A stretch of 64,000 nt of DNA from Pseudomonas plecoglossicida NBRC 103162 = DSM 15088 (GCF_000730665.1 NZ_BBIV01000017.1:1-64000), one strand, 5' to 3'. Numbered from the stretch's first letter, positions 33,884 to 45,300 are shown. Numbers and translations are program-made. Notes: generated from the letters alone by a model not told the origin.

Positions 33884-35183
33884 TCGACTGCGCCCCGCAT
33901 TGCTGGGCGCGGTAATGCTGAGTGGCGCGGTGCATGCCGCGCCGCAACCCCTGGACCGCGTCGTGGCCATCGTCGATAACGATGTGGTCATGCAAAGCCA
34001 ACTGGACCAGCGTGTCCACGAAGTGCAGCAAACCATCGCCAAGCGCGGCAACGGCGTACCGCCGACCGGCGCGCTGGAACAGCAGGTGCTGGAACGCCTG
34101 ATCGTCGAGAACCTGCAGCTGCAGATCGGCGAACGTTCGGGTATCCGTATCACCGACGAAGAACTGAACCAGGCCATCGGTACCATTGCCCAGCGCAATG
34201 GCATGTCGCTGGATCAGTTCCGCGCCGCGCTGGCCCACGACGGCCTGTCGTTCGACGACGCCCGCGAGCAGGTCAAGCGCGAGATGATCATCAGCCGCGT
34301 GCGCCAGCGCCGTGTGGCCGAGCGCATCCAGGTGTCCGAGCAGGAAGTGAAGAACTTCCTCGCCTCGGACATGGGCAAGATGCAGATGTCGGAAGAGTAC
34401 CGCCTGGCCAACATCCTTATTCCTACCCCGGAAGCCGCCAACTCGGACGACATCCAGAAGGCTGCTCGCAAGGTCGGCGACGTCTACCAGCAACTGCGCC
34501 AGGGCGCCGACTTCGGCCAGATGGCGATTGCCAACTCGCGCAGCGAAAACGCCCTGGAAGGCGGCGAGATGGGCTGGCGTAAAGCCGCCCAGCTGCCACC
34601 GGAATTTGCCAAGCTGCTCAGCAGCATGAGCACCGGCGACATCACCCAGCCCCTGCGCATCCCAAGCGGTTTCATCATCATCAAGCTCGAGGAGAAGCGC
34701 GGCGGCAGCGAGAACGTGCTGCGTGACGAGGTGCATGTGCGCCACATCCTGATCAAGCCGAGCGAAATCCGCAGCGAAGATGCGACCAAGCAGCTGGCCG
34801 AGCGCCTGTATGACCGGATCCAGAACGGTGAAGACTTCGCCGAGCTGGCGAAGAGCTTCTCGGAAGACCCAGGTTCGGCGCTCAACGGCGGCGACCTCAA
34901 CTGGGTCGACCCGAACAGCCTGGTACCCGAGTTCCGCGAGCAGATGGCCAACGCCCAGCAAGGCGTGGTGACCAAACCGTTCAAGACCCAGTACGGCTGG
35001 CATGTTCTGGAAGTGCTGGGCCGTCGCGCCACCGACAGCACCGAACAGGCCCGCGAGCAGCAAGCCATGAGCGTGTTGCGTAACCGCAAGTACGACGAAG
35101 AGCTGCAGACCTGGCTGCGCCAGATCCGCGACGAAGCCTACGTTGAAATCAAGCTGCCTGGCGCCGACCAGGCCGCACAGTGA
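33864..35183 (+). CDS. surA: Periplasmic chaperone/peptidyl-prolyl isomerase SurA
   Basis: Escorts outer-membrane proteins, including LptD, through the periplasm. 439 residues with a signal peptide ([17 protein letters not shown]), the SurA N-domain ([19 protein letters not shown]) and two parvulin domains. Their starts are [11 protein letters not shown] near residue 180 and [11 protein letters not shown] near 292, the second with [16 protein letters not shown]. The start is GTG at 33864, inside lptD, so translational coupling is likely. Confidence 0.96.
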   Translation: MKTKLIDRLRPALLGAVMLSGAVHAAPQPLDRVVAIVDNDVVMQSQLDQRVHEVQQTIAKRGNGVPPTGALEQQVLERLIVENLQLQIGERSGIRITDEELNQAIGTIAQRNGMSLDQFRAALAHDGLSFDDAREQVKREMIISRVRQRRVAERIQVSEQEVKNFLASDMGKMQMSEEYRLANILIPTPEAANSDDIQKAARKVGDVYQQLRQGADFGQMAIANSRSENALEGGEMGWRKAAQLPPEFAKLLSSMSTGDITQPLRIPSGFIIIKLEEKRGGSENVLRDEVHVRHILIKPSEIRSEDATKQLAERLYDRIQNGEDFAELAKSFSEDPGSALNGGDLNWVDPNSLVPEFREQMANAQQGVVTKPFKTQYGWHVLEVLGRRATDSTEQAREQQAMSVLRNRKYDEELQTWLRQIRDEAYVEIKLPGADQAAQ

Positions 35184-36169
35184 AGCCCCTTCGCTTCGCC
35201 GTCACCCCCGGCGAACCAGCCGGCATAGGTCCCGACCTGTGCCTGCTGCTCGCCGCCGACGCCCAGCCACACCCCCTGATCGCCATCACCAGCCGTGACC
35301 TGCTCGCCGAGCGGGCCGCGCAGCTGGGGCTGGCCGTCAACCTTTTGCCAGTGTTGCCGGGCCAGTGGCCAGACCAGCCCGCACCGGCCGGCAGCCTGTA
35401 TGTGTGGGACACCCCGCTGGCGGCGCCAGTACAGGCAGGCCAGCTGAACCAGGCCAATGCCGCCTTCGTCCTGCAAACCCTGACCCGTGCCGGCCAAGGC
35501 TGCATGAACGGTGATTTCGCCGGCATGATCACCGCCCCTGTGCACAAAGGCGTGATCAACGAAAGCGGCATCGCCTTTTCCGGCCATACCGAATTCCTCG
35601 CTGACCTCACCCACACGACACAGGTCGTGATGATGCTGGCAACCCATGGCCTGCGCGTGGCCCTCGTGACCACGCACCTGCCGCTGCGGGACATTGCCGA
35701 CGCCATCACCCCTGAGCGACTGGAACGGGTGACGCGCATCCTGCATGCCGACGTGCGCGAAAAGTTCGGCATCGCCAACCCACGCATCCTGGTCTGCGGG
35801 CTCAACCCGCATGCCGGCGAAGGCGGCCATCTTGGCCGCGAAGAAATCGACATCATCGAGCCGACGCTGGCCCGCTTGCGCAGCGAAGGCATGGACCTGC
35901 GCGGCCCGTTGCCGGCCGATACCCTGTTTACCCCCAAATATCTGGAGCACTGCGACGCAGTGTTGGCGATGTACCATGACCAAGGCCTGCCCGTACTCAA
36001 GTACAAAGGCTTCGGTGCCGCAGTCAATGTGACCCTGGGCCTGCCGATCATCCGCACTTCGGTCGATCACGGCACGGCGCTGGACCTTGCCGGCACCGGC
36101 AAGGTCGACACCGGCAGCCTGCGCGTCGCCCTTGAAACCGCCTACCAGATGGCCGAGAACCGACCATGA
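35180..36169 (+). CDS. pdxA: 4-hydroxythreonine-4-phosphate dehydrogenase
   Basis: Pyridoxal phosphate synthesis. The 329-residue product shows [13 protein letters not shown] at the start, [26 protein letters not shown] with the metal-binding His, and [12 protein letters not shown]. The late [11 protein letters not shown] carries another conserved His. Its GTG start overlaps the surA stop, GTGA. Confidence 0.97.
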   Translation: MKPLRFAVTPGEPAGIGPDLCLLLAADAQPHPLIAITSRDLLAERAAQLGLAVNLLPVLPGQWPDQPAPAGSLYVWDTPLAAPVQAGQLNQANAAFVLQTLTRAGQGCMNGDFAGMITAPVHKGVINESGIAFSGHTEFLADLTHTTQVVMMLATHGLRVALVTTHLPLRDIADAITPERLERVTRILHADVREKFGIANPRILVCGLNPHAGEGGHLGREEIDIIEPTLARLRSEGMDLRGPLPADTLFTPKYLEHCDAVLAMYHDQGLPVLKYKGFGAAVNVTLGLPIIRTSVDHGTALDLAGTGKVDTGSLRVALETAYQMAENRP

Positions 36170-36966
36170 ACGAGCAATACCAACACCGGGCGCGCAAGCG
36201 CTTCGGCCAGAACTTCCTGCATGACGCGGGCATCATCGACCGCATCCTGCGGGCGATCAACGCCAAGACCGGCGAACACTTGCTGGAAATCGGCCCTGGC
36301 CAGGGCGCCCTGACCGAAGGGCTGCTGGGCAGCGGCGCGCAGCTGGACGTTGTGGAGCTGGACAAGGACCTGGTGCCGATCCTGCAGCACAAGTTCGCAG
36401 GCCGCGACAACTTCCGCCTGCACCAGGGCGACGCCCTGAAATTCGACTTCAATCAGCTGGGCGTACCGGCGCGCAGCCTGAAAGTGGTAGGCAACCTGCC
36501 ATACAACATTTCCACGCCGCTGATTTTCCATCTGCTCAGCCATGCCGGGCTGATTCGCGACATGCACTTCATGCTGCAGAAAGAAGTCGTCGAACGCATG
36601 GCAGCAGGCCCGGGCGGCGGCGACTGGGGCCGCCTGTCGATCATGGTGCAGTACCACTGCCGGGTCGAGCACCTGTTCAATGTCGGCCCGGGCGCGTTCA
36701 ACCCGCCGCCGAAAGTGGACTCGGCCATCGTGCGCCTGGTGCCCCATGAAGTGCTGCCGTATCCGGCCAAGGACCATCTGCTGCTGGAGCGCGTGGTTCG
36801 CGAAGCCTTCAACCAGCGTCGCAAGACCCTGCGCAATACCCTGAAGGGCCTGCTCGACAGCCAGGCCATCGAGGCCGCCGGCGTCGACGGCAGCCTGAGG
36901 CCTGAACAACTGGACCTGGCCGCCTTCGTGCGCCTGGCCGACCAGCTGGCTGACCAGCAAGGCTGA
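36166..36966 (+). CDS. rsmA: 16S rRNA dimethyladenosine methyltransferase
   Basis: Dimethylates the two adjacent adenines near the 3' end of 16S rRNA (A1518, A1519). 266 residues: [20 protein letters not shown]-binding [15 protein letters not shown], and the catalytic [15 protein letters not shown] overlap with pdxA. The surA-pdxA-rsmA-apaGH order is common in gamma-proteobacteria. Confidence 0.97.
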   Translation: MNEQYQHRARKRFGQNFLHDAGIIDRILRAINAKTGEHLLEIGPGQGALTEGLLGSGAQLDVVELDKDLVPILQHKFAGRDNFRLHQGDALKFDFNQLGVPARSLKVVGNLPYNISTPLIFHLLSHAGLIRDMHFMLQKEVVERMAAGPGGGDWGRLSIMVQYHCRVEHLFNVGPGAFNPPPKVDSAIVRLVPHEVLPYPAKDHLLLERVVREAFNQRRKTLRNTLKGLLDSQAIEAAGVDGSLRPEQLDLAAFVRLADQLADQQG

Positions 36967-36988
36967 TTCAAGCTGCACCGGCCCCAAT

Positions 36989-37066
36989 CGCCGGCAAGCC
37001 GGCTCCTACAGGTAGGGCACAGGACTTGAATGCTGTGCTGTACCTGTGGGAGCCGGCTTGCCGGCG
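36989..37066. repeat. REP pair (inverted) between rsmA and apaG
   Basis: CGCCGGCAAGCCGGCTCCTACA at 36989-37010 and its inverse at 37045-37066 (one base different). It separates genes on the same strand, so it may end or protect the rsmA message. Confidence 0.87.
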
Positions 37067-37171
37067 ACATCACGGGCACTGCAGCTCCCTTCCCCCACAC
37101 TGGCCCTCCCCCCCGCCAATAGCCTAGACTGCATAGATCGCCGTATTCGCGTGTTTGCTCAAGGCCCTTGC

Positions 37172-37552
37172 ATGTCCGACCCCCGCTATCAGATCGACGT
37201 CAGCGTCGTGACCCGCTACCTCAAAGAACAATCCGACCCCGAAAGCAGTCGTTTCGCCTTCGCCTACACCATCACCGTGCAGAACAACGGCTCGGTCACC
37301 GCCAAGTTGATGTCCCGTCACTGGCTGATCACCAATGGTGACGGCGAAGTCGAAGAAGTGCGCGGCGCCGGTGTGGTTGGCCAGCAGCCGACCCTGGAAC
37401 CTGGTCAGAGCCATACCTACAGCAGTGGTGCGGTCATCAGCACCCGTGTGGGCACCATGCAGGGCAGCTACCAGATGTTCGCCGAAGACGGCAAACGCTT
37501 CGACGCCGAGATCGTCCCCTTCCGCCTGGCGGTGCCGGGAGCCCTGCACTGA
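37172..37552 (+). CDS. apaG: ApaG protein (Co2+/Mg2+ efflux-associated, DUF525)
   Basis: 126-residue beta-sandwich protein. The DUF525 signature [40 protein letters not shown] and [18 protein letters not shown] is complete. ATG at 37172 (MSDPRYQID) is the family start; the frame extends upstream into the REP element. Its biochemical role is not established. It overlaps apaH by one base (TGATG). Confidence 0.95.
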   Translation: MSDPRYQIDVSVVTRYLKEQSDPESSRFAFAYTITVQNNGSVTAKLMSRHWLITNGDGEVEEVRGAGVVGQQPTLEPGQSHTYSSGAVISTRVGTMQGSYQMFAEDGKRFDAEIVPFRLAVPGALH

Positions 37553-38418
37553 TGGCCACCTACGCCGTCGGTGACCTGCAGGGCTGCCTGCAGCCGCTCA
37601 AATGCCTGCTCGAACGGGTCGCCTTCAATCCGCAGGTCGACCGTTTGTGGCTGGTGGGCGATCTGGTCAACCGCGGCCCCGAGTCACTGGAAACCCTGCG
37701 TTACCTTTACTCGATACGCCAGTCGCTGGTCTGCGTGCTTGGCAACCACGACCTGCACTTGCTGGCCACCTGGCACAACGTCGAACGCCTGAAGAAAAGC
37801 GACACCCTGCGCGAAATCATCGACGCACCGGATGCCGATGTGCTGTTCGACTGGCTACGCCAACAGAAGCTGCTGCATTACGACGAGGCACGCGGCATAG
37901 CCCTGGTGCATGCCGGCATCCCACCCCAGTGGACCCTGGGCAAGGCACTGGAATTGGCGGCCGAAGTGGAAGAAGCGCTTCGTGATGACGGGCGCCTGAA
38001 GCTCTACCTGGACGGCATGTACGGCAACGAACCGAACAAGTGGAGCAAGAATCTTGGCGGCATCGAACGCCTGCGGGTCATTACCAACTACCTGACTCGC
38101 ATGCGCTTCTGTACCGCCGAAGGCAAGCTTGACCTCAAGAGCAAGGAAGGCGTGGGCACTGCACCCAAGGGCTACAAGCCATGGTTCGCCCACAAGGGCC
38201 GCCGCGCCCGCCATGTGAAGATCATCTTCGGCCATTGGGCCGCACTCGAAGGGCGTGTCGACGAGCCCGACGTGATAGCCCTGGACACCGGCTGCGTGTG
38301 GGGCGGCGCCATGACCCTGTACAACGTCGACAGCGGTGAGTACCACCGCTGCGAATGCGCCGACGACGGCACCCTGCGCCAGCCGGCAGAACCCACTAAA
38401 CTCAACGATCACCCCTGA
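37552..38418 (+). CDS. apaH: Diadenosine tetraphosphatase
   Basis: Symmetric Ap4A hydrolase, also able to decap Np4-RNA in E. coli. The 288-residue metallophosphatase has [13 protein letters not shown] (metal ligands, GDxxG), [13 protein letters not shown] and [11 protein letters not shown] (GNHD). A late FGHWAALEG is conserved. No anomalies. Confidence 0.97.
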   Translation: MATYAVGDLQGCLQPLKCLLERVAFNPQVDRLWLVGDLVNRGPESLETLRYLYSIRQSLVCVLGNHDLHLLATWHNVERLKKSDTLREIIDAPDADVLFDWLRQQKLLHYDEARGIALVHAGIPPQWTLGKALELAAEVEEALRDDGRLKLYLDGMYGNEPNKWSKNLGGIERLRVITNYLTRMRFCTAEGKLDLKSKEGVGTAPKGYKPWFAHKGRRARHVKIIFGHWAALEGRVDEPDVIALDTGCVWGGAMTLYNVDSGEYHRCECADDGTLRQPAEPTKLNDHP

Positions 38419-38432
38419 AGGAAGCCGTACCC

Positions 38433-38762
38433 ATGAGCGAATTCAAACGCATCCCTCCCGAGCAGGCCCTGGCCCTGCGCGCGCAAGGTGCGGTCGTCGT
38501 CGACATTCGCGACCCGCAAGCCTTTGCTGCCGGCCACATCACCGGCGCCACGCATCTGGACAACCACTCGGTCGCCGAATTCATCCGCAATGCCGACCTG
38601 GATGCCCCGACCCTGGTGGTCTGCTACCACGGCAACTCCAGCCAGAGCGCAGCCGCCTACCTGGTCGGCCAGGGCTTCTCGGACGTCTACAGCGTCGATG
38701 GCGGCTTCGAACTGTGGCGCAGCACCTACCCGGCAGAAACAGCCCAAGGCAGCACCGAGTAA
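38433..38762 (+). CDS. glpE: Thiosulfate sulfurtransferase GlpE
   Basis: Single-domain rhodanese of 109 residues. The active-site loop is [13 protein letters not shown] with the catalytic Cys, and [18 protein letters not shown] is the typical N-terminal block. It follows apaH by 14 bases and is probably the last gene of the surA-apaH run. The next 283 bases contain a GC-rich hairpin (38782-38800) and presumably the prkA promoter. Confidence 0.93.
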   Translation: MSEFKRIPPEQALALRAQGAVVVDIRDPQAFAAGHITGATHLDNHSVAEFIRNADLDAPTLVVCYHGNSSQSAAAYLVGQGFSDVYSVDGGFELWRSTYPAETAQGSTE

Positions 38763-39045
38763 TTTTTTCATTCTTACTGCAGCCCGCGCCCCACGCGGGC
38801 TTGCGCCTGACCTGACGAACGGTCCATGGCAACTTCTCCGCCGCTTCCCCTTGACCTTGCGGATAACCAACTATTCTTAAGCGCAGGCCATCCAAAAAAA
38901 GGGGAGAGCCGGTACACCGGCGTGCGGGTCATCGGTAGCGTTACAGGGTGTTCTGGGGGGTATACAGCAATCGGCGCGTCCGGTTGCATGCCAGCATCAG
39001 CTGACTGATCCGGCGTCGTCTCCACGTATCGAGCGAGGTGACGTC

Positions 39046-40968
39046 ATGAGTATTTTTAGCCACTTCCAACAACGCTTCGAGTCTACGCGCCAGGAAGAAC
39101 TTTCGCTGCAGGAGTACCTCGAGCTGTGCAAAGAGGATCGCAGTGCCTACGCATCGGCGGCTGAACGGCTGTTGCTGGCCATCGGCGAGCCGGAACTGAT
39201 CGACACCTCAAGCAACTCCAGACTGTCGCGAATCTTCTCCAACAAGGTTATTCGCCGGTATCCGGCCTTTGCCGACTTCCACGGCATGGAAGAGTGCATC
39301 GACCAGATCGTCTCCTACTTCCGCCACGCCGCCCAAGGCCTGGAAGAGAAAAAACAGATCCTCTACCTGCTGGGCCCGGTAGGCGGCGGCAAATCGTCGC
39401 TGGCCGAGAAACTCAAGCAGCTGATGGAAAAGGTACCCTTCTACGCGATCAAGGACTCGCCAGTCTTCGAGTCTCCGCTGGGCCTGTTCAATGCCACCGA
39501 AGATGGCGCCATTCTCGAAGAAGAGTACGGCATCTCGCGGCGTTACCTGAACACCATCATGTCGCCTTGGGCCACCAAGCGCCTGCAGGAATTTGGCGGC
39601 GACATCAGCAAGTTCAAAGTGGTCAAACTCTACCCATCGATCCTCAACCAGATCGCCATCGCCAAGACCGAACCGGGCGATGAGAACAACCAGGACATCT
39701 CGGCCCTGGTCGGCAAGGTCGATATCCGCAAACTCGAGGAATTCCCGCAAAACGACGCAGACGCCTACAGCTACTCGGGCGCACTGTGCCGGGCCAACCA
39801 AGGCCTCATGGAATTCGTCGAAATGTTCAAGGCGCCGATCAAGGTCCTGCACCCTCTGCTGACCGCGACCCAGGAAGGCAACTACAACAGTACCGAAGGC
39901 CTCGGCGCGATCCCCTATTCCGGGATCCTGCTGGCCCACTCCAACGAATCGGAATGGCACACCTTCCGCAACAACAAGAACAACGAGGCCTTCATCGACC
40001 GGATCTACATCGTCAAGGTGCCGTACTGCCTGCGCGTCAGCGACGAGATCAAGATCTACGACAAGCTGCTGATCAACAGTTCGCTGGCCAAGGCGCACTG
40101 TGCACCCGACACGCTCAAGATGCTTGCCCAGTTCACCGTGCTCTCGCGCCTCAAGGAGCCGGAAAACTCCAACATCTATTCGAAGATGCGCGTCTATGAT
40201 GGCGAAAACCTCAAGGATACCGACCCGAAGGCCAAGTCGATCCAGGAGTATCGCGACTCAGCCGGTGTAGACGAAGGCATGACCGGCCTGTCCACTCGCT
40301 TCGCCTTCAAGATCCTGTCCAAGGTGTTCAACTTCGACCCGCACGAGGTAGCCGCCAACCCGGTCCACCTGCTGTACGTACTGGAACAGCAGATCGAGCA
40401 GGAGCAGTTCCCGGCCGAAGTGCGCGAGCGCTACCTGCGCTACCTGAAAGAGTACCTTGCCCCGCGCTACATCGAGTTCATCGGCAAGGAAATCCAGACC
40501 GCCTACCTCGAGTCCTACAGCGAGTACGGCCAGAACATCTTCGATCGCTATGTGCTGTATGCCGACTTCTGGATCCAGGATCAGGAATACCGCGACCCGG
40601 AAACCGGCGAAATTCTCAACCGCATTGCCCTCAACGAAGAGCTGGAGAAGATCGAGAAACCGGCCGGCATCAGCAATCCGAAGGATTTCCGCAACGAGAT
40701 CGTCAACTTCGTACTGCGTGCCCGCGCCAACAACAATGGCAAGAACCCGAGCTGGCTGAGCTACGAGAAGCTGCGCGTGGTGATCGAGAAGAAAATGTTC
40801 TCCAACACCGAAGACCTGCTCCCGGTCATCAGCTTCAACGCCAAGGCCAGCAAGGAAGACCAACAGAAACACAACGACTTCGTCACGCGGATGGTGGAGC
40901 GTGGCTACACCGACAAACAGGTGCGCCTGCTGTCGGAATGGTACCTGCGGGTCAGGAAATCGCAATAA
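39046..40968 (+). CDS. prkA: PrkA family serine protein kinase (YeaG)
   Basis: 640 residues. The AAA-like N-terminal part has Walker A LLGPVGGGKSSLAEKLK near residue 107, with GILLAHSNESEWHTF later. The C-terminal PrkA kinase domain begins near residue 400. In E. coli YeaG with YeaH acts in nitrogen starvation survival. It leads a three-gene stress module with yeaH and ycgB. Confidence 0.95.
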   Translation: MSIFSHFQQRFESTRQEELSLQEYLELCKEDRSAYASAAERLLLAIGEPELIDTSSNSRLSRIFSNKVIRRYPAFADFHGMEECIDQIVSYFRHAAQGLEEKKQILYLLGPVGGGKSSLAEKLKQLMEKVPFYAIKDSPVFESPLGLFNATEDGAILEEEYGISRRYLNTIMSPWATKRLQEFGGDISKFKVVKLYPSILNQIAIAKTEPGDENNQDISALVGKVDIRKLEEFPQNDADAYSYSGALCRANQGLMEFVEMFKAPIKVLHPLLTATQEGNYNSTEGLGAIPYSGILLAHSNESEWHTFRNNKNNEAFIDRIYIVKVPYCLRVSDEIKIYDKLLINSSLAKAHCAPDTLKMLAQFTVLSRLKEPENSNIYSKMRVYDGENLKDTDPKAKSIQEYRDSAGVDEGMTGLSTRFAFKILSKVFNFDPHEVAANPVHLLYVLEQQIEQEQFPAEVRERYLRYLKEYLAPRYIEFIGKEIQTAYLESYSEYGQNIFDRYVLYADFWIQDQEYRDPETGEILNRIALNEELEKIEKPAGISNPKDFRNEIVNFVLRARANNNGKNPSWLSYEKLRVVIEKKMFSNTEDLLPVISFNAKASKEDQQKHNDFVTRMVERGYTDKQVRLLSEWYLRVRKSQ

Positions 40969-40975
40969 AGCGGCA

Positions 40976-41094
40976 AGTGACAAGCCGCAAGCTGCAAGCT
41001 GTCCAGCGCCGAGCGCAAGCCCGGCGCAACAGTTTGCGGCAGCGGTGGCTGCTCTTTCTTGCGGCTTGAAGCTTGAGGCTTGTAGCTGCATTCA
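40976..41094. repeat. Non-REP inverted repeat between prkA and yeaH
   Basis: ACAAGCCGCAAGCTGCAAGCTG near 40981-41001 is similar, in inverse orientation, to the stretch CGGCTTGAAGCTTGAGGCTTGT near 41062-41083. The unit CAAGC(C/T)GCAAGCT differs from the window's REP family. It lies on the prkA-yeaH transcript and could form a long imperfect hairpin. Confidence 0.6.
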
Positions 41095-41109
41095 GTCACC
41101 GGAGGGACC

Positions 41110-42381
41110 ATGAGCTACGTTATCGACCGACGCCTGAACGGCAAGAACAAGAGCACGGTCAACCGCCAGCGTTTCCTGCGGCGTTACCGTGAGCACATCA
41201 AGAAAGCCGTCGAAGAGGCCGTGAGCCGCCGTTCCATCATGGACATGGAACATGGCGAGCAGATCAGCATTCCGGGACGGGACATCGATGAACCGGTGCT
41301 GCACCATGGCCGCGGCGGCAAGCAGACCATCGTGCACCCCGGCAACAAGGAATTCACCGCCGGCGAGCATATCGCCAGGCCACAGGGCGGTGGCGGCGGC
41401 GGTGGCCGCGGCAAGGCCGGCAATTCCGGTGAGGGCATGGACGACTTCGTCTTCCAGATCACCCAGGAAGAGTTCCTCGAATTCATGTTCGAAGACCTCG
41501 AACTGCCCAATCTGGTCAAGCGTCACCTGACCGGCGCCGACACCTTCAAGACCGTACGCGCCGGGATCGCCAACGAGGGCAACCCGTCACGCATCAACAT
41601 CGTCCGCACCCTGCGCTCGGCCCATGCCCGGCGTATCGCCCTGACCGGCAGCAGCCGTGCGCTGCTGCGTGAGGCGCAGAAGGAACTGGCCCGGCTCAAG
41701 GTGGAAGAGCCAGACAACTTCACCGACATCCAAGAGGTCGAGCAGGAGATCGAACGGCTCAAGGCGCGTATCAATCGCCTGCCATTCCTCGACACCTTCG
41801 ACCTCAAGTACAACCTGCTGGTCAAGCAACCGAACCCCAGCTCCAAGGCGGTGATGTTCTGCCTGATGGACGTGTCCGGCTCGATGACCCAGGCCACCAA
41901 GGATATCGCCAAGCGCTTCTTCATCCTTTTGTACCTGTTCCTCAAGCGCAACTACGACCGCATCGAGGTGGTATTCATCCGCCACCACACCAGCGCCCGC
42001 GAAGTCGACGAGGAAGAGTTCTTCTACTCCCGCGAAACCGGCGGCACCATCGTCTCCAGTGCTCTGAAGATGATGCAGGAGATCATGGCCGAACGTTACC
42101 CGGCCGCCGACTGGAACATCTACGCCGCCCAGGCTTCCGACGGCGACAACTGGAACGATGACTCGCCGATCTGCCGCGAGATTCTCTCCAAGCAGATCAT
42201 GCCGCACGTGCAGTACTACACTTACGTCGAGATCACCCCCCGTGAGCACCAGGCGCTGTGGTACGAGTACGAGCGAATCGGCGAAGCCTTCCCCGACACG
42301 TTCGCCCAGCAGCAGTTGGTTTCGGCCGGCGATATCTACCCGGTCTTCCGTGAACTCTTCCAGCGCAGGTTAGCCACATGA
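41110..42381 (+). CDS. yeaH: YeaH/DUF444 family protein (VWA-like)
   Basis: 423 residues. A basic N-terminus ([20 protein letters not shown]) is followed by a Gly-rich loop ([15 protein letters not shown] near residue 95). The C-terminal half is a von Willebrand A-like domain with the MIDAS motif [13 protein letters not shown]. Partner of the PrkA kinase by constant linkage. RBS is GGAGGG. The last four bases overlap ycgB. Confidence 0.95.
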   Translation: MSYVIDRRLNGKNKSTVNRQRFLRRYREHIKKAVEEAVSRRSIMDMEHGEQISIPGRDIDEPVLHHGRGGKQTIVHPGNKEFTAGEHIARPQGGGGGGGRGKAGNSGEGMDDFVFQITQEEFLEFMFEDLELPNLVKRHLTGADTFKTVRAGIANEGNPSRINIVRTLRSAHARRIALTGSSRALLREAQKELARLKVEEPDNFTDIQEVEQEIERLKARINRLPFLDTFDLKYNLLVKQPNPSSKAVMFCLMDVSGSMTQATKDIAKRFFILLYLFLKRNYDRIEVVFIRHHTSAREVDEEEFFYSRETGGTIVSSALKMMQEIMAERYPAADWNIYAAQASDGDNWNDDSPICREILSKQIMPHVQYYTYVEITPREHQALWYEYERIGEAFPDTFAQQQLVSAGDIYPVFRELFQRRLAT

Positions 42382-43946
42382 CCGCCAGAGAACAGAGACG
42401 CCAACCCATTTCCACCGGGTCCGAGTGGACGTTCGAGCTTATCCAGACCTACGACCGGGAAATCAGCCGCCTGGCCGAACGTTATGCCCTGGACACCTAC
42501 CCCAACCAGATCGAAGTGATCACCGCCGAACAGATGATGGATGCCTATGCATCGGTCGGCATGCCGTTGGGCTATCACCACTGGTCCTATGGCAAGCAGT
42601 TCCTCAGTACCGAGAAGTCCTACAGTCGCGGCCAAATGGGCCTGGCCTATGAGATCGTGATCAACTCCGATCCCTGCATCGCCTACCTGATGGAAGAAAA
42701 CACCATGTGCATGCAGGCACTGGTGATTGCCCATGCCTGCTATGGCCACAACAGTTTCTTCAAGGGCAACTACCTGTTCCGCACCTGGACCGACGCCAGC
42801 TCGATCATCGACTACCTGGTGTTCGCCAAGCAGTACATCGCACAGTGCGAGGAGCGCCACGGCATCGATGCCGTCGAAGACCTGATCGACTCTTGCCATG
42901 CCCTGATGAACTACGGCGTAGACCGCTACAAGCGCCCCTACCCGATTTCAGCCGAAGAAGAACGGCGTCGGCAGAAAGAACGTGAAGAACACCTGCAAAA
43001 GCAGATCAACGACCTGTGGCGCACCATTCCGAAAAGTGCGGAAAAAGGTGGCGAGCGTGATGATGCACGCTTCCCCGCCGAACCCCAGGAAAACATCCTC
43101 TACTTCATCGAAAAACACGCGCCCTTGCTGGAGCCCTGGCAGCGTGAAGTGGTGCGGATCGTGCGCAAGATCGCGCAGTACTTCTACCCACAGCGCCAAA
43201 CTCAGGTGATGAACGAAGGTTGGGCCACTTTCTGGCATTACACCTTGATGAACGATCTGTACGATGAGGGCCTGGTGACTGACGGCTTCATCATGGAATT
43301 CCTCCAGTCGCACACCAGCGTCGTGTTCCAGCCCGGCTTCGACAGCCCCTACTACAACGGTATCAACCCCTACGCGCTGGGCTTTGCGATGTATACCGAC
43401 ATCCGCCGCATGTGCGAAAACCCGACCGAAGAGGACCGCCGCTGGTTCCCGGAAATCGCCGGCAGCGACTGGCTGTCGACCATCAAGTTCGCCATGAGCA
43501 GCTTCAAGGATGAAAGCTTCATCCTGCAGTACCTGTCACCCAAGGTGATCCGCGACCTCAAGCTGTTCAGCATTCTCGACGACGACCAGCGCGACGACCT
43601 GCTGGTACCGGCCATCCATGATGAGGCCGGCTACCGCATCATCCGCGAGCAGCTGGCCTCCCAGTACAACCTGGGCAACCGCGAACCCAACGTGCAGATC
43701 TGGAGCATCGACCGCCGGGGTGATCGCTCGCTGACCTTGCGTCACCAGCAGCACAATCGCAAACCGCTCGGCGACTCCACCGAGGAAGTACTCAAGCACC
43801 TGCATCGGCTGTGGGGCTTCGACATACACCTGGAGACCGTACAGGGCGACCAGGTGGTCAAAACCCATCACATGCCACCTCGTGGCGAGCACAGCGAAAG
43901 CGGCGATTATGGCCGCATGGACCTGGCCGTCATCCATCACCTCTAG
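42378..43946 (+). CDS. ycgB: SpoVR family protein (YcgB)
   Basis: 522 residues, full-length SpoVR. Conserved histidine and glutamate-rich segments include [36 protein letters not shown] and [15 protein letters not shown]. These look like metal-ligand clusters but no activity is established. With prkA and yeaH it forms the conserved stationary-phase trio. Confidence 0.95.
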   Translation: MTAREQRRQPISTGSEWTFELIQTYDREISRLAERYALDTYPNQIEVITAEQMMDAYASVGMPLGYHHWSYGKQFLSTEKSYSRGQMGLAYEIVINSDPCIAYLMEENTMCMQALVIAHACYGHNSFFKGNYLFRTWTDASSIIDYLVFAKQYIAQCEERHGIDAVEDLIDSCHALMNYGVDRYKRPYPISAEEERRRQKEREEHLQKQINDLWRTIPKSAEKGGERDDARFPAEPQENILYFIEKHAPLLEPWQREVVRIVRKIAQYFYPQRQTQVMNEGWATFWHYTLMNDLYDEGLVTDGFIMEFLQSHTSVVFQPGFDSPYYNGINPYALGFAMYTDIRRMCENPTEEDRRWFPEIAGSDWLSTIKFAMSSFKDESFILQYLSPKVIRDLKLFSILDDDQRDDLLVPAIHDEAGYRIIREQLASQYNLGNREPNVQIWSIDRRGDRSLTLRHQQHNRKPLGDSTEEVLKHLHRLWGFDIHLETVQGDQVVKTHHMPPRGEHSESGDYGRMDLAVIHHL

Positions 43947-44006
43947 CCACCGGGCACCGCCATTGCTGCCAACAGGGTATCCTGTCGGCAGTAATGGAGG
44001 CTGCAC

Positions 44007-45122
44007 ATGCACATCTACAAAGTTGGCGGCGCGGTGCGCGACCGCCTGCTCGGGCGCCCTGTCAGTGATATCGACTGGCTGGTGGTCGGCGCTACCGTCG
44101 AAGAAATGCACGCCAAGGGCTACCGCCCGGTGGGCGCTGACTTTCCGGTTTTCCTGCATCCCAGGACAGGCGAGGAATACGCCTTGGCGCGTACCGAGCG
44201 CAAGAGTGGGCGAGGCTATGGTGGCTTCACCTTCCATGCCAGCCCGGACGTCACGCTCGAGGAAGACCTGGCTCGGCGCGACCTGACCATCAATGCAATG
44301 GCCGAAGACGACCAGGGTCAGGTCTTCGACCCCTATCACGGCCAGGCCGATCTCGAACAGCGCCTGCTTCGCCATGTTTCACCGGCGTTCGCCGAAGATC
44401 CATTGCGGGTATTGCGTGTGGCGCGCTTTGCCGCCCGCTATGCACCGCTCGGTTTCAGGGTCGCCGAAGAAACCCTGGCATTGATGCGGCAGATCAGTGC
44501 TTCCGGCGAGTTGCAGGCGTTGACCGCCGAACGCAGCTGGAAAGAGATCGAGCGCGCCTTGATGGAGGACCAGCCGCAGGTGTTCATCCAGGTACTGCGC
44601 GAATGTGCAGCCTTGCCTGAGCTGATGCCTGAAATCGACGGCGACGAGCAATCGCTAAGCGCCCTGGTCCAGGCCGCAGGGCATCATCAGCCATTGCATG
44701 TGCGCTGGGCCTGCCTGCTGCGAAGCCTGCTACCGGCAGCGATCAAAGCGCTCAACCAGCGTTTCAAGGCGCCGCGGGAATGCCAGGAGCTGGCCATGCT
44801 CGCCAGCGAGTTCGCCGGACAAGGCCATGGGGCTTTTGAACTGGAGCCAGAGGCTTTGCTGGAGCTGTTGCAGAAGTTCGACGTGTATCGTCGACCACAA
44901 CGCTTCGAGGATTTCATTGCCACCTGTGAAATGGATGCGCGGGGGCATGGCGCGCAAAGTTACCCACAGGGCGACTACCTGCGTGGTGCAGCAACGGCAG
45001 CCAGGGAAGTGGATGTGAAGCCCTTGGTGGCGGCCGGGTTGACCGGGCAGCAATTGGGAGAGGCGCTCAAGCAGGAACGCCTCAGAGCGTTGCAAGCCTA
45101 CAAAGACACCGCAAGGCCCTGA
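44007..45122 (+). CDS. cca: CCA-adding tRNA nucleotidyltransferase lacking an HD active site
   Basis: Adds or repairs the 3' CCA of tRNAs. 371 residues. The N-terminal catalytic head has [21 protein letters not shown] with the metal-binding DxD, and [16 protein letters not shown]. Neck and body follow with [18 protein letters not shown]. coli Cca is about 412 residues with an HD phosphohydrolase domain. Here the matching place reads [14 protein letters not shown], without the His-Asp pair, and about 30 residues are missing. So nucleotidyltransferase activity is expected but not the HD phosphatase activity. Confidence 0.93.
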   Translation: MHIYKVGGAVRDRLLGRPVSDIDWLVVGATVEEMHAKGYRPVGADFPVFLHPRTGEEYALARTERKSGRGYGGFTFHASPDVTLEEDLARRDLTINAMAEDDQGQVFDPYHGQADLEQRLLRHVSPAFAEDPLRVLRVARFAARYAPLGFRVAEETLALMRQISASGELQALTAERSWKEIERALMEDQPQVFIQVLRECAALPELMPEIDGDEQSLSALVQAAGHHQPLHVRWACLLRSLLPAAIKALNQRFKAPRECQELAMLASEFAGQGHGAFELEPEALLELLQKFDVYRRPQRFEDFIATCEMDARGHGAQSYPQGDYLRGAATAAREVDVKPLVAAGLTGQQLGEALKQERLRALQAYKDTARP

Positions 45123-45158
45123 AGGGTGCACGACTGGCCCTGAAGCTTGCACGATCCC

Positions 45159-45257
45159 TGTGGGAGCCGGCTTGCCGGCGATGAGGCCGGATCCGACACA
45201 ACACGGCCGCGTTGAGCAGCCTGTTCGGGCCCTATCGCCGGTAAGCCGGCTCCCACA
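45159..45257. repeat. REP pair (opposite arrangement)
   Basis: TGTGGGAGCCGGCTTGCCGGCG at 45159-45180 is followed 55 bases later by its inverse with one mismatch (GTAAGCCGG) at 45236-45257. The units point the other way from the other REP pairs of the window. Located between convergent cca and folK. Confidence 0.85.
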
Positions 45258-45300
45258 GGTACGTCACGGTTTTCAATGCTTGAGGTGTGCCCCGCTCCGC

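Noticed and set aside
30989..34204. A 1071-codon open frame on the minus strand opposite lptD
   Set aside because: Low-complexity Val/Ala/Gly/Gln-rich translation with no domain, fully covered by well-conserved lptD and surA. It is a GC-driven antisense frame.
38763..39045. Possible small RNA or short protein gene before prkA
   Set aside because: A short open frame at 38826-39008 has no ribosome-binding site or family resemblance, and the hairpin at 38782-38800 lacks a T-run.
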